DNA of 64,000 nt from NCBI GenBank assembly GCA_963791325.1, contig CAWBRU010000016.1:62001-126000 (forward strand), read 5' to 3'. The notes under the pieces are model-generated. The model was not told the DNA's origin and did not search any database. It saw nothing but the letters and a program-made list of their open reading frames with translations. The translations under genes and the position numbers were made by a program. Below are positions 25,702 through 33,895 of this stretch, piece after piece (position 1 is the stretch's first letter; every line of letters begins with the position of its first letter). This DNA comes from JBEVJK01 sp963791325 (GTDB taxonomy: Bacteria; Pseudomonadota; Alphaproteobacteria; Rhizobiales; Rhizobiaceae).

Positions 25702-26493
25702 TCAGCCGCGCGGCACCAGCGCCAGCACCCGGGTCGGGCTGCCGGTGCCATGCTCGATCTTCAGCGGTGCAGCGATCAGGATGGCGCCCTTCGGCGGCAA
25801 CCGGTCGAGGTTGCACAGGCTGGCCAGGCCGTAGCGGTTGGACTTGTGGACCAGATTGTGGGCCGGGAACGGCGGTTCCATGCCGCCGGCCTTGCCCGCG
25901 TCGGTGCCGATCGTCTCGCTGCCCCAGCCGGTAATGCCCTTGCCGAGCAGATACGCGATCGCTTCGGCGGTCGGTCCCGGCGTATGCGGCCCGGTTTCAT
26001 TGGCATTGAGGAACTCGGCCTCCGAGCCGTTCCTTTTGTACCAGTCGGTGCGCATGACCACCCATTCGCCGGGATTGATGGCGCCGTGCTGCTTCTCCCA
26101 GGCCTTGATATGGTCGACAGTGAGCAGGAAATCGTCGTCGGCCGCCGCTTCATTGGAGCAGTCGATGACGTTGACCGGGGCGACGAAGTTCTTCACCGGG
26201 ATCGTGTCGGTCGACCCGTCGGCATAGTCCTTGCCGGTGATCCAGTGCCGCGGCGCGTCGAAATGGGTGCCTGAATGCTCGCCGAGCTTCAGCCAGTTCC
26301 AGGCCCAGAACGGGCCGTTCTTGTCATAGGCGGAGATCTCATGGATCTCGATCTTCGGGGTGTCGACGGCGAGCTCCGGCGGCAGCTTGATGAGCGGGGT
26401 GTCGGGCCCCAGCACGGCCGACAGGTCGACCACCTCGATCTGGCCGGACAGTAATTGCCCTGCGACCTCGGCAAGAAGCTGCTGAGTGTTCAT
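25702..26493 (-). CDS. Cyclase-family metal hydrolase (kynurenine formamidase-like)
   Basis: A 263-residue protein of the cyclase family (PF04199), metal-dependent amidases or ring hydrolases that include bacterial kynurenine formamidase. The diagnostic block is GEHSGTHFDAPRHW with the metal-binding His/Asp, and further EIHEISAYDKNGPFWAW, VMRTDWYKRNG and GSETIGTDAGKAGG. The ATG at 26493 has a strong AGGAGGAG Shine-Dalgarno. It precedes flavoprotein copy 1 by 22 bp and is divergent from copy 2, so all belong to one cassette. Confidence 0.85.
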   Translation of the reverse strand: MNTQQLLAEVAGQLLSGQIEVVDLSAVLGPDTPLIKLPPELAVDTPKIEIHEISAYDKNGPFWAWNWLKLGEHSGTHFDAPRHWITGKDYADGSTDTIPVKNFVAPVNVIDCSNEAAADDDFLLTVDHIKAWEKQHGAINPGEWVVMRTDWYKRNGSEAEFLNANETGPHTPGPTAEAIAYLLGKGITGWGSETIGTDAGKAGGMEPPFPAHNLVHKSNRYGLASLCNLDRLPPKGAILIAAPLKIEHGTGSPTRVLALVPRG

Positions 26494-26561
26494 CGTCTCC
26501 TCCTTGATCGACGCGCGGCGGCACGCCCGCGCTGGCGCCTGTTCTGCTACTAGACGAAAAC

Positions 26562-26579
26562 ATATGCATCTGCAATTAT
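26562..26579. promoter_or_regulatory. AT-rich TGCA-TC-TGCA element in divergent promoter region
   Basis: Between the cyclase (minus) and flavoprotein copy 2 (plus) is an AT-rich island, ATATGCA-TC-TGCAATTAT, in otherwise GC-rich DNA. Such short pseudo-palindromes are typical of MarR-family operators, and a MarR gene is in the cassette. The link is only inferred. Confidence 0.3.
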
Positions 26580-26609
26580 CTTGGCGCTGAGGAGTTGGGG
26601 CGCGGGGGA

Positions 26610-28184
26610 GTGAGCGAGTTCGATGCGATACTGGTGGGAGCCGGCCATAACGCTCTGGCCTGCGCTGCGCACCTGTCGGCGAAAGGCTGGAAAACCGGGG
26701 TTTTTGAAAGAAGCGAAACAATCGGCGGTGCGGTTCGCACGGCTGAATACAGCCTGCCCGGCTTTCGCCACGACTTCGGCGCGATGAATCTCAGCCTGTT
26801 CGCCGGCTCGGCCTTCCATCGGAAATATGCAAATGAATTGAAAGCCGAGGGCCTCGACCTGGTCCCGGTGCCGCTCTGCTTCGCCAGCGTGTTCGCCGAT
26901 GGCCGCTGGTTGGGCGTCGGCACCGACCTCGCGGCGACGGCGGCCCGCATCGCCGCCTTCTCGCCGGCCGATGCCGCGACCTGGCGCGAGCTCGTCGCCG
27001 ACTTCCCAAGCGCGGCATCACACCTCTTCGCCTTGCTCGGGGCGCCGATGTCGTTGCGGGCGCTCGCCGGCATCGGCTGGACCGGATGGCGCAAGAAGGG
27101 GCTCTCGGGCACGCTCGAGCTGTTGCGGCTGTTGCTGTCCTCGCCGCGCGACTGGCTTGACCGGACATTCGAGTCGGATCAGGTCAAGGCGCTGTTGGCG
27201 GCCTGGGGCATGCATCTCGATTTCGCCCCGGATATCGCCGGCGGCGCTATCTTTCCCTACCTGGAGTCGATGGCCAATCAGAGTTTCGGCATGGTGCTCG
27301 GCCGCGGCGGTGCCGACACCATGATCCGCGCCTTGGCCGGCATGGTAAGGGCTGCGGGCGGCACCATCACCCCGGAGGCCGAGGTGGCCGAGATCCTCTC
27401 GGCGAACGGCCGGGCCACCGGGGTGCGGCTGGCATCCGGCGAGGTCCATACGGCGCGGCGGGCAGTGATCGCCGGAGTCGCTCCGGGTGCCCTGCCCGGC
27501 AGGCTGCTGCCGGCCGGCTCCGGCGACGTCCGCTTCGACGCCGCCATGCGGCGCTATCGCCACGCGCCCGGCACGATGATGATCCATCTGGCGCTCGACG
27601 ACCTGCCGGACTGGCGCGCCGGCCCGGAGCTGCGCGACTTCGCCTATGTCCATGTCGCGCCGTCGCTCGAAGCGATGGCCCGAACCTATCAGCAGGCGGT
27701 CGCGGGCCTGCTCCCCGATCAGCCGGTGCTGGTGGTCGGCCAGCCGACGGCGGTCGATCCGACCCGGGCGCCGGCCGGCAAGCATGTGCTCTGGATCCAG
27801 GTGCGGATGCTGCCGGGCGAGGTGCGGGGCGACGCGGCCGCCGCCATCGCGCCGCGGCCCTGGACGGAGATCAAGGACGGCTATGCCGATCGGGTGATCG
27901 ACCTGCTCGAGAGCTTTGCGCCGGGGCTGCGCGCCAAGACCCTCGCCCGTGCGGTGTTTTCGCCGCACGACCTCGAGCGCGAGAACCCCAATCTTGTCGG
28001 CGGCGACCAGCTGTGCGGCAGCCACCATCTGTCCCAAAACTTCATGTTCCGTCCGGCTCCAGGCTATGCGCGCGGCAACACGCCGCTCGCCGGCCTTCAT
28101 CTGGTCGGGGCGGCCGTCTGGCCGGGCGCCGGGGTGGGTGCCGGATCCGGCTACCAGCTTGCCCGCCAGTTGGCGGGCACCTGA
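26610..28184 (+). CDS. Phytoene-dehydrogenase-like FAD-dependent oxidoreductase (copy 2)
   Basis: Second COG1233-type flavoprotein of the cassette, also 524 residues from the GTG at 26610. N-terminal FAD motif DAILVGAGHNALACAAHLSA, then FERSETIGGAVRTAEYSLPG, and the C-terminal block GLHLVGAAVWPGAGVGAGSG. It shares with copy 1 the ordered text DRVxxLL, LWIQV/LWLQL and the final GSGY(Q/L)xARQL, showing common descent, but they are clearly diverged. Divergent from the cyclase; the importer genes follow 68 bp downstream in the same direction. Confidence 0.85.
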   Translation: MSEFDAILVGAGHNALACAAHLSAKGWKTGVFERSETIGGAVRTAEYSLPGFRHDFGAMNLSLFAGSAFHRKYANELKAEGLDLVPVPLCFASVFADGRWLGVGTDLAATAARIAAFSPADAATWRELVADFPSAASHLFALLGAPMSLRALAGIGWTGWRKKGLSGTLELLRLLLSSPRDWLDRTFESDQVKALLAAWGMHLDFAPDIAGGAIFPYLESMANQSFGMVLGRGGADTMIRALAGMVRAAGGTITPEAEVAEILSANGRATGVRLASGEVHTARRAVIAGVAPGALPGRLLPAGSGDVRFDAAMRRYRHAPGTMMIHLALDDLPDWRAGPELRDFAYVHVAPSLEAMARTYQQAVAGLLPDQPVLVVGQPTAVDPTRAPAGKHVLWIQVRMLPGEVRGDAAAAIAPRPWTEIKDGYADRVIDLLESFAPGLRAKTLARAVFSPHDLERENPNLVGGDQLCGSHHLSQNFMFRPAPGYARGNTPLAGLHLVGAAVWPGAGVGAGSGYQLARQLAGT

Positions 28185-28252
28185 CCATCTGCCCTCCGGC
28201 GTGGGAGCGCCGGAGCTCTTCAAAAAACGCGCAACCAATAAGGGGAACGACA

Positions 28253-29788
28253 ATGATCATCAGACTGAACCGGCGGCAGCTGCTCGGTTACGGCGCCTCG
28301 ACCCTGGCCCTCGCCTCGCTCGCCAGGCCGAACCGCGCGCGTGCCGCAAGCGACGAACTCACCATCGCCTACAACGTCAATCTGCCGTCCTGGGACCCGA
28401 CCACCGGCCCCTCGGCGGTCAACCCGACCATTCAGGGCATCTACCAGTCGGTGTTCGATCAGTTCATTGCGCAGAAGCCGGACCTCACCTTCGCGCCCGG
28501 GCTGCTCACCGAGTGGGGCTGGAACGACGACAAGACGAAGATCATGATGACCGTGCGCGACGGCGTCACCTGGCACGACGGCTCGCCGTTCACCGCCGAG
28601 GACGTGGTCTGGTCGTTGGAGCGCGCCGGCAAGGAGCCAACCGGCAACCCGATCCAGTTCGTCTGGAAGAACATCGGCAACTTCAAGATCGACGGCAACA
28701 AGATCACCGCCGACGTGCTGCAGTTCGACCCGACATTGTTCAAATGGATGTCGTTCCTGACCGGCTACGTGCTGCCCAAGGCGTACTACGAGAAAGTCGG
28801 CGCGGAGGGCTTCGAAGCCAAGCCGATCGGCACCGGCCCTTATATGGTCGACAAGTTCGAGCGCAACGCCTTCGTGCGGCTCAAGGCCAATCCGAACTAT
28901 TGGGGCGGCAAGCCGGCCTTCCAGAACGTCACCATCAAATTCGTTCCGGATGCGGCAAGCCGGGTGGCCGAGATCGAGTCGGGCAGCTCGCAGGTGACGC
29001 TCGAGATCCCCTACGAGGAATACGACCGCCTCGTCGCCACCGACGGGCTGGCCGGCTCGGTCACCAATGTGTCCAACATCGGCATGATCTTCCTCAACGA
29101 CATCGACGTCATGCTGGACAAGAATGTGCGCGAGGCCGCGGTGATGTCGATCGATAAGAAGCTGCTCGTCGACCGCCTGCTGCGCGGCTACGGACAGCCG
29201 ATCGACACCCTCGAGACGCCGGAATACGAAGCCTATGACGCCTCCATCAAGGTCGCGTACGACCCCAAGAAGGCGGCCGAACTGCTGCAGGCATCGGGCT
29301 ACTCGACCGACAAGCCGGTGAAGTTCACGATCCAGACGACCAAAGGCTACATGCCCAAGGACTACGAGATGATCCAGGCGATCGTCGGCATGTGGCGCAA
29401 GGTGGGCATCGACGCCGATATCGAGGTCTATGAGATCGCCAAGCACTACGAACTGCGCGCCGCCGACAAGCTCGCCCCGGCCGCATTCTACAATTGGGGC
29501 AACGCCATCGGCGATCCGACCACCTCGACCGGCTTCGCCATGTACGGGCCGAGCCCGCATTCGGTCTGGGATTCGCAGGACCTGATCGACGCCATTAATC
29601 CGCTGTGGGGCGAGAAGGACGAGCAGAAGCGCATCGCCGGCTGGAAGGCCGTCGACAAGCTGATTGCCGAGCAAGCCTATGTCATCCCGCTTCTCCAATA
29701 CGCCCAGCCGATCGTGCATTCGAAGGATGTCAAGGTGGTGCCGCACGTCTCCGGCGCGCTGCTGCCGGCATTGATGACCCCGGCGTGA
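28253..29788 (+). CDS. Peptide/nickel-type ABC transporter substrate-binding protein (family 5)
   Basis: Periplasmic binding protein of the DppA/OppA/NikA family, 511 residues. The N-terminus LNRRQLLGYGASTLALASLA is a twin-arginine-like signal. Family blocks seen are GLLTEWGWNDDKTKIMMTVR, VTWHDGSPFTAEDVVWSLER, IGTGPYMVDKFERNAFVRL, NPNYWGGKPAFQNVTIKF and VREAAVMSIDKKLLVDRLL. The frame stays open upstream into the flavoprotein gene, which is shadow. It is the first of a five-gene importer set whose permeases start 455 bp further on, behind a repeat-rich gap. The ligand is unknown. Confidence 0.92.
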   Translation: MIIRLNRRQLLGYGASTLALASLARPNRARAASDELTIAYNVNLPSWDPTTGPSAVNPTIQGIYQSVFDQFIAQKPDLTFAPGLLTEWGWNDDKTKIMMTVRDGVTWHDGSPFTAEDVVWSLERAGKEPTGNPIQFVWKNIGNFKIDGNKITADVLQFDPTLFKWMSFLTGYVLPKAYYEKVGAEGFEAKPIGTGPYMVDKFERNAFVRLKANPNYWGGKPAFQNVTIKFVPDAASRVAEIESGSSQVTLEIPYEEYDRLVATDGLAGSVTNVSNIGMIFLNDIDVMLDKNVREAAVMSIDKKLLVDRLLRGYGQPIDTLETPEYEAYDASIKVAYDPKKAAELLQASGYSTDKPVKFTIQTTKGYMPKDYEMIQAIVGMWRKVGIDADIEVYEIAKHYELRAADKLAPAAFYNWGNAIGDPTTSTGFAMYGPSPHSVWDSQDLIDAINPLWGEKDEQKRIAGWKAVDKLIAEQAYVIPLLQYAQPIVHSKDVKVVPHVSGALLPALMTPA

Positions 29789-29880
29789 GCCTGGGCACGA
29801 GGGCATCGGCGCCGGCGAGACAACTCGGCTTGGCCTTGTGCTCGGACTCGGTCGGGACCTCGGCGGTAAGGAGGCTGCAC

Positions 29881-29964
29881 CGTGCATGCGTCCTTCGCGG
29901 CTCGCCCAGCGGGCTCGGCGGTGCCTCTCGGCAACCCGTGTGGGCTCGCACCTCAGGATGAGGA
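29881..29964 (+). repeat. Intergenic repeat element, copy A
   Basis: About 84 bp starting CGTGC(AT)GCGTCCTTCG and ending GGGCTCGCACCTCAGGATGA. Its ends reappear in inverted order in copy B: the 21 bases at 29942-29962 are exactly complementary to 30121-30141, and 29881-29906 matches the complement of 30177-30198 with one mismatch and a 2-bp insertion. Elements with this theme (CCTCAGGATGAGG ... TCCTTCGAGG) are common non-coding repeats in Bradyrhizobium-like genomes. Confidence 0.75.
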
Positions 29965-29989
29965 CGGTGGGCGCTTTGCCGCTTAGGAC

Positions 29990-30005
29990 GAGGAAGGCGA
30001 GCGCC
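29990..30005 (+). repeat. 16-bp direct repeat, first copy
   Basis: GAGGAAGGCGAGCGCC, found again unchanged at 30098-30113, 108 bp downstream. Both copies lie between inverted elements A and B. Confidence 0.7.
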
Positions 30006-30097
30006 ACCCACCTTCACGTCCATATAAGGGAGAGTGCGCTCGGCCGCCTAGCGGCTGGGTCCGCTGCTGCGCTCCACAACCCGCCTCGCCTCAAGCT

Positions 30098-30113
30098 GAG
30101 GAAGGCGAGCGCC
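30098..30113 (+). repeat. 16-bp direct repeat, second copy
   Basis: Exact second copy of GAGGAAGGCGAGCGCC (first copy 29990-30005), immediately before repeat element B. Confidence 0.7.
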
Positions 30114-30118
30114 GACCG

Positions 30119-30200
30119 CCCTCATCCTGAGGTGCGAGCCCGCACGATGGGTGCCGATTTGCTGAAACGTTGGGAGGGCGAGCCTCGAAGGACGCACGAT
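30119..30200 (-). repeat. Intergenic repeat element, copy B (inverted)
   Basis: Inverted counterpart of the element at 29881-29964, ending 43 bp before the permease start. With copy A it can form a very large stem-loop in the transcript between the binding-protein gene and the permease gene. The whole gap 29789-30243 holds these repeats and I see no gene in it. Confidence 0.75.
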
Positions 30201-30243
30201 ACTTGCCAAGCCGGCCCCACACTCGGCTAGACTGATCAGCTGA

Positions 30244-31254
30244 ATGCAGCTCCTCACGAGGTTCCTCAATCGTCTGCTGACCATGGCCGTGACCCTGTTC
30301 GGAGTTGCTGTCGTGGTCTTCGTGGTGATCCGCATCGCCCCCGGCGATCCGATCGCGATGATGCTGCCGCCAGGCGCCAGCCAGGCCGACATCGACCGGC
30401 TGCGCGCGCTTTACGGCCTCGACCGGTCGCTGGTGACCCAGTTCTTCATCTGGCTGTCGGGCGTCCTGCACGGCGATTTCGGCACCTCGATCTCGCTGCG
30501 GCAGAACGTGCTCACTCTGGTGGCCAGCCGGCTGCCGGCGACCTTGGAGCTCAGCATCCTGGCGCTGATCATCGCCGTGGCCCTCGGCGTGCCGCTCGCC
30601 GTGCTTGGCGCCCGCCGCCGCGGCACGGTGGTCGAGGCGGGCATCGACGTCGCCAACGGCGCGGCGCTGTCGATCCCGGACTTTCTGTGGGGGCTGCTGT
30701 TCATCCTCCTGTTCGGCGTGCTGGTGCCCGTGTTTCAGATCTCCGGCCGGGTGTCGCCGCGCCTCGAGCTGCCCTTCGTCACCCAGTTCTACCTGTTCGA
30801 AAGCGTCGTGCGGCTCCGCCTCGATCTCACCCGCGACCTGCTTGCCCATATGCTGATGCCGGCGTTGGCGCTGGCGCTGCCGCTCGCCGCGCTGATCGCC
30901 CAGCTGCTCAAGCAATCGCTCAAGGAGCTGCTCGACCTGGATTATATCGTGCTGGCCCGCGTCAAGGGCTTTTCGGAGACACAGGTCATCGTGCGCGAGG
31001 CGCTGAAGAACGCCGCCCTGCCGACGCTGACCCTGATCGGCGTGCAGTTCACCTTTCTGATCGGCGGTACCGTCATCGTCGAGCGGCTGTTCTCCTATGA
31101 AGGGCTCGGCAACATGGCGATCGACGCGGTCATCAATCGCGACCTGCCGCTCATCCAGGGCATCGTGCTCGTCTTTGCGCTGATCTTCGTGCTGATCAAT
31201 CTGGCCGTCGACATGAGCTACGCCTTGCTCAACCCGCGGCTTCGCCATGGCTGA
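30244..31254 (+). CDS. Peptide-type ABC transporter permease (DppB family)
   Basis: Inner-membrane permease of 336 residues with the DppB hallmarks: N-terminal helix RFLNRLLTMAVTLFGVAVVV, IAPGDPI, LYGLDRSLVTQFFIWLSGVL, GDFGTSISLRQNV, and the cytoplasmic EAA loop ARVKGFSETQVIVREALKNA. VERLFSYEGLGNMAIDAVIN is the typical C-terminal block. It overlaps the next permease by 8 bp. Confidence 0.94.
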   Translation: MQLLTRFLNRLLTMAVTLFGVAVVVFVVIRIAPGDPIAMMLPPGASQADIDRLRALYGLDRSLVTQFFIWLSGVLHGDFGTSISLRQNVLTLVASRLPATLELSILALIIAVALGVPLAVLGARRRGTVVEAGIDVANGAALSIPDFLWGLLFILLFGVLVPVFQISGRVSPRLELPFVTQFYLFESVVRLRLDLTRDLLAHMLMPALALALPLAALIAQLLKQSLKELLDLDYIVLARVKGFSETQVIVREALKNAALPTLTLIGVQFTFLIGGTVIVERLFSYEGLGNMAIDAVINRDLPLIQGIVLVFALIFVLINLAVDMSYALLNPRLRHG

Positions 31255-32095
31255 GCGGGTGCTTGTCACGAAGGCCGGCAATCTGCGCCTGTGGCTTGCC
31301 GGCGGCTGGCTTCTCCTTGCCATGCTGGCGGCGCTGTTTGCGCCGCTGATTGCCCCTCAGGATCCGCTGGCGCAGGACCTGATGCTGGAGCGGCTGCCGC
31401 CGTTCTGGCTGTCCGGCGCTGAGCCGGGTTACTATCTCGGCACCGACAGTCTCGGCCGCGATCTGTTGTCGCGGCTGATCTTCGGCGGCCGCATCGCCTT
31501 TATCGTTGCGTTCGCCGCGGCGATCGCCGCCTGCCTTGTCGGCTCGGCGCTTGGTCTTGCCGCCGGCTATCTCGGCGGCTGGGTCGACCGCGTCGTCTCG
31601 CGCATCGTCGACGTCTGGATGGCGTTTCCGCCGGTCTTGTTTGCCATCCTGCTGGTCGCCGTGCTCGGCACCGGTCTCTCCTCGGTGATCATCGCCATCG
31701 CCATCATCGATTGGACGCGGTTCTGCCGAGTGGTACGCGCCGAAGCGATGGTGCAGGCGCGGATGGACTATGTCGACAGCGCCCGCATCGCCGGCTTCGG
31801 CCGTACAGCCACCCTGTTTCGCGAGGTTCTGCCCAACGTTCTGCCCTCGATCGTGGCGCTGCTGTCACTGGAGATGGGCATTGCCGTGATCGTCGAGGCG
31901 ATCCTGTCGTTCGTCAATCTGTCGATCTCGACCGATGCGCCGACCTGGGGCGGGATCATCGCCGAAGGCCGGCTGTCGATCCATCAGGCCTGGTGGGTGC
32001 TGGTGTTTCCGCTGATCACGCTGTTTCTCACGGTGCTCTCGTTCAGCCAGTTCGGCGAGGGGCTGAAGGCGCGGTTCGATCCGGTGCTGCGATGA
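31247..32095 (+). CDS. Peptide-type ABC transporter permease (DppC family)
   Basis: Second permease, 282 residues: DPLAQDLMLERLPPF, YYLGTDSLGRDLLSRLIFGG, the EAA loop DSARIAGFGRTATLFREVLP and AILSFVNLSISTDAPTWGG are DppC signatures. It overlaps dppB-like by 8 bp and the first ATPase by 4 bp (ATGA), so the four genes are translationally coupled. Confidence 0.94.
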   Translation: MAERVLVTKAGNLRLWLAGGWLLLAMLAALFAPLIAPQDPLAQDLMLERLPPFWLSGAEPGYYLGTDSLGRDLLSRLIFGGRIAFIVAFAAAIAACLVGSALGLAAGYLGGWVDRVVSRIVDVWMAFPPVLFAILLVAVLGTGLSSVIIAIAIIDWTRFCRVVRAEAMVQARMDYVDSARIAGFGRTATLFREVLPNVLPSIVALLSLEMGIAVIVEAILSFVNLSISTDAPTWGGIIAEGRLSIHQAWWVLVFPLITLFLTVLSFSQFGEGLKARFDPVLR

Positions 32096-32976
32096 GCGCG
32101 AGGCCGGCGCTGCAGATCGTCGAACTCAATGCCGGTCTGGCCACCGGCGGCCGCCTGCTGCGCGCCGTCTCGCTCGCCGTCGCTGCCGGCGAGGTGCACG
32201 CGCTGGTCGGCGAGAGCGGTGCCGGCAAGAGCCTGATCGGCAAGGCCGTGCTCGGCGTCCTGCCCAAGGGCATAAGGCTCTTGTCCGGCAACATCCGTCT
32301 GGAGGATGTCGACCTCGACCGGCTTAGCAAGGATCGCCGCCGGCTGACCATCGGCGCCCTCACGGCGCTGATCCCTCAGGATCCGCTGACGGCGCTGAAC
32401 CCGTCGCGCAGGATCGGCGCGCAGACGACCGACCGTCTGATCAAGATCCTGGGCTGGGACGCGCGCCGGGCCGAGGTGCGGATCCGCAGCTTGCTGGACG
32501 AGGTCCGGATCCGCGATCCGGGACGCCTGCTCTCCGCCTATCCGCATGAGCTCTCGGGAGGCATGCGCCAACGCGTCCTGATCGCCGCGGCATTCGCGGC
32601 CGAGCCGCGGCTGATCGTGGCCGACGAGCCGACCACCGCGCTCGACGTCACCGTGCAGAAGCAGATCCTGAAGCTGATCGCGGCCATGCAGCGCGAGCAC
32701 GGCACAGCCCTCCTGTTTATCACGCACGATCTCGGCGTGGTCGCCAAGATCAGCCAGAGGGTGTCGGTGCTCTATGCCGGGATGGTCGTCGAGGCCGCCG
32801 CTACCGCCTCCCTGTTTGCGCAACCCTCTCACCCCTATACACAGGCGCTGCTTGCCGCCACGCCGCGCTACACCGATCCGCTGGCCTCGCTACGCCCGGT
32901 CGAGCCGGCGGTACTCGCCGGGCTGGCAGCCGAAGTGGCGGCAGCCGACACGGCCTGGGCAGCAGGCCGTGGCTGA
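32092..32976 (+). CDS. Peptide-type ABC transporter ATP-binding protein (DppD family)
   Basis: ATPase subunit of 294 residues. Walker A GESGAGKS, signature LSGGMRQRVLIAAAF, Walker B LIVADEPTTALD and switch LLFITHDLG are intact, with the DppD C-terminal tail HPYTQALLAATPR that precedes the usual oligopeptide-transporter domain. The C-terminal Cys-rich iron-sulfur motif of some Dpp/OppD proteins is absent. It overlaps the second ATPase by 8 bp. Confidence 0.93.
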   Translation: MSARPALQIVELNAGLATGGRLLRAVSLAVAAGEVHALVGESGAGKSLIGKAVLGVLPKGIRLLSGNIRLEDVDLDRLSKDRRRLTIGALTALIPQDPLTALNPSRRIGAQTTDRLIKILGWDARRAEVRIRSLLDEVRIRDPGRLLSAYPHELSGGMRQRVLIAAAFAAEPRLIVADEPTTALDVTVQKQILKLIAAMQREHGTALLFITHDLGVVAKISQRVSVLYAGMVVEAAATASLFAQPSHPYTQALLAATPRYTDPLASLRPVEPAVLAGLAAEVAAADTAWAAGRG

Positions 32977-33787
32977 GCCGCTGTTCAAGGTCAGCGGCCT
33001 CGCCGTCGCATTGCCCGATCTGGGGCGTAAGACGCTGTTCGGCCGTGCGCCGCAGATCGACATCCTGAAGGGCCTCGATTTCGAGCTGCCGCGCAACGAG
33101 ATCACCGGCATCGTCGGCGAATCGGGCTCGGGCAAATCGACGCTCGGCCGGGCGCTGGTGCGGCTGCTCGAGCCGACGGGCGGGACGGTGTCGTTCGACG
33201 GCCGGGACATCAGCCATTTATCCGAGGCGAAGCTGAGGCCGCTGCGGCGCGATCTGCAGATGATCTTTCAGGATCCGATGTCCTCGCTCAACCCGCGGCT
33301 CACCATCGGGGCGATCATCGCCGCACCGTTGCGCCACAACGGACTTGGCGACGGCCTTGCCGGCCGGGTCGCCGCCGCACTCGAGCGCGTCGGTCTGCCG
33401 CGCGAGTTCGCCGGACGCTATCGGCACCAGCTGTCCGGCGGTCAGCGGCAGCGCGTCGGCATTGCGCGCGCCTTGGCACTGGCGCCGAAATTCGTGCTCG
33501 CCGACGAGATCGTCTCGGGGCTCGACGTCTCTACCCAGGCGCAGGTCCTCACCCTGTTGGAACGATTGGCGGCCGAGATGGGCCTGACGGTCGCGTTCAT
33601 CAGCCATGACCTTTCCGTCGTCCGCCGCCTCTGCCGGCAGGTGCTGGTGATGCAACATGGCGTCATCGTCGAAGCCGGACCGACCGATGCGGTGTTTGCA
33701 GCGCCGCGCAGCGACTACACCAAGACGCTGCTCGCGGCGATCCCGCTGCCCGTGGTCGAGCCGCGCTGGCTGGACGAGACCGACTGA
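32969..33787 (+). CDS. Peptide-type ABC transporter ATP-binding protein (DppF family)
   Basis: Second ATPase, 272 residues from GTG at 32969. Walker A GESGSGKSTLGRALVRLLEP, Q-loop region MIFQDPMSSLNPRLTIG, signature LSGGQRQRVGIARAL, Walker B FVLADEIVSGLDVSTQAQVL, with the final SDYTKTLLAAIPLP. In Walker B the usual DEP(T/V)SALD reads DEIVSGLD, a conservative change seen in some family members. Last gene of the importer. Confidence 0.92.
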   Translation: MAEPLFKVSGLAVALPDLGRKTLFGRAPQIDILKGLDFELPRNEITGIVGESGSGKSTLGRALVRLLEPTGGTVSFDGRDISHLSEAKLRPLRRDLQMIFQDPMSSLNPRLTIGAIIAAPLRHNGLGDGLAGRVAAALERVGLPREFAGRYRHQLSGGQRQRVGIARALALAPKFVLADEIVSGLDVSTQAQVLTLLERLAAEMGLTVAFISHDLSVVRRLCRQVLVMQHGVIVEAGPTDAVFAAPRSDYTKTLLAAIPLPVVEPRWLDETD

Positions 33788-33847
33788 CTGGTTCTTTCTC
33801 CGCAGACCGTCGATACGCGGGCTTTACGTCCGAGCGGTAGACACTTC

Positions 33848-33863
33848 GTGATCACTTGATCAC
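33848..33863 (+). promoter_or_regulatory. GntR-type operator upstream of the regulator gene
   Basis: GTGATCA-CT-TGATCAC, a perfect 7+2+7 palindrome, 33 bp before the GntR start at 33896. The same half-sites with the same 2-bp centre recur in front of the next gene (34615-34648). Two identical-spacing copies on either side of a GntR gene argue for autoregulation. Confidence 0.72.
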
Positions 33864-33895
33864 AATGGCTCTGATTTGCTGGTGGAACCCTTGGC

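Noticed and set aside
24105..28184. Carotenoid biosynthesis cluster
   Set aside because: Only phytoene-dehydrogenase-like flavoproteins are present; no crtB, crtE or crtY-type genes. The cyclase gene is a kynurenine-formamidase-type hydrolase, not a lycopene cyclase.
28220..30007. 595-codon open frame on the minus strand
   Set aside because: Antisense to the family-5 binding protein with no domain likeness; high-GC shadow.
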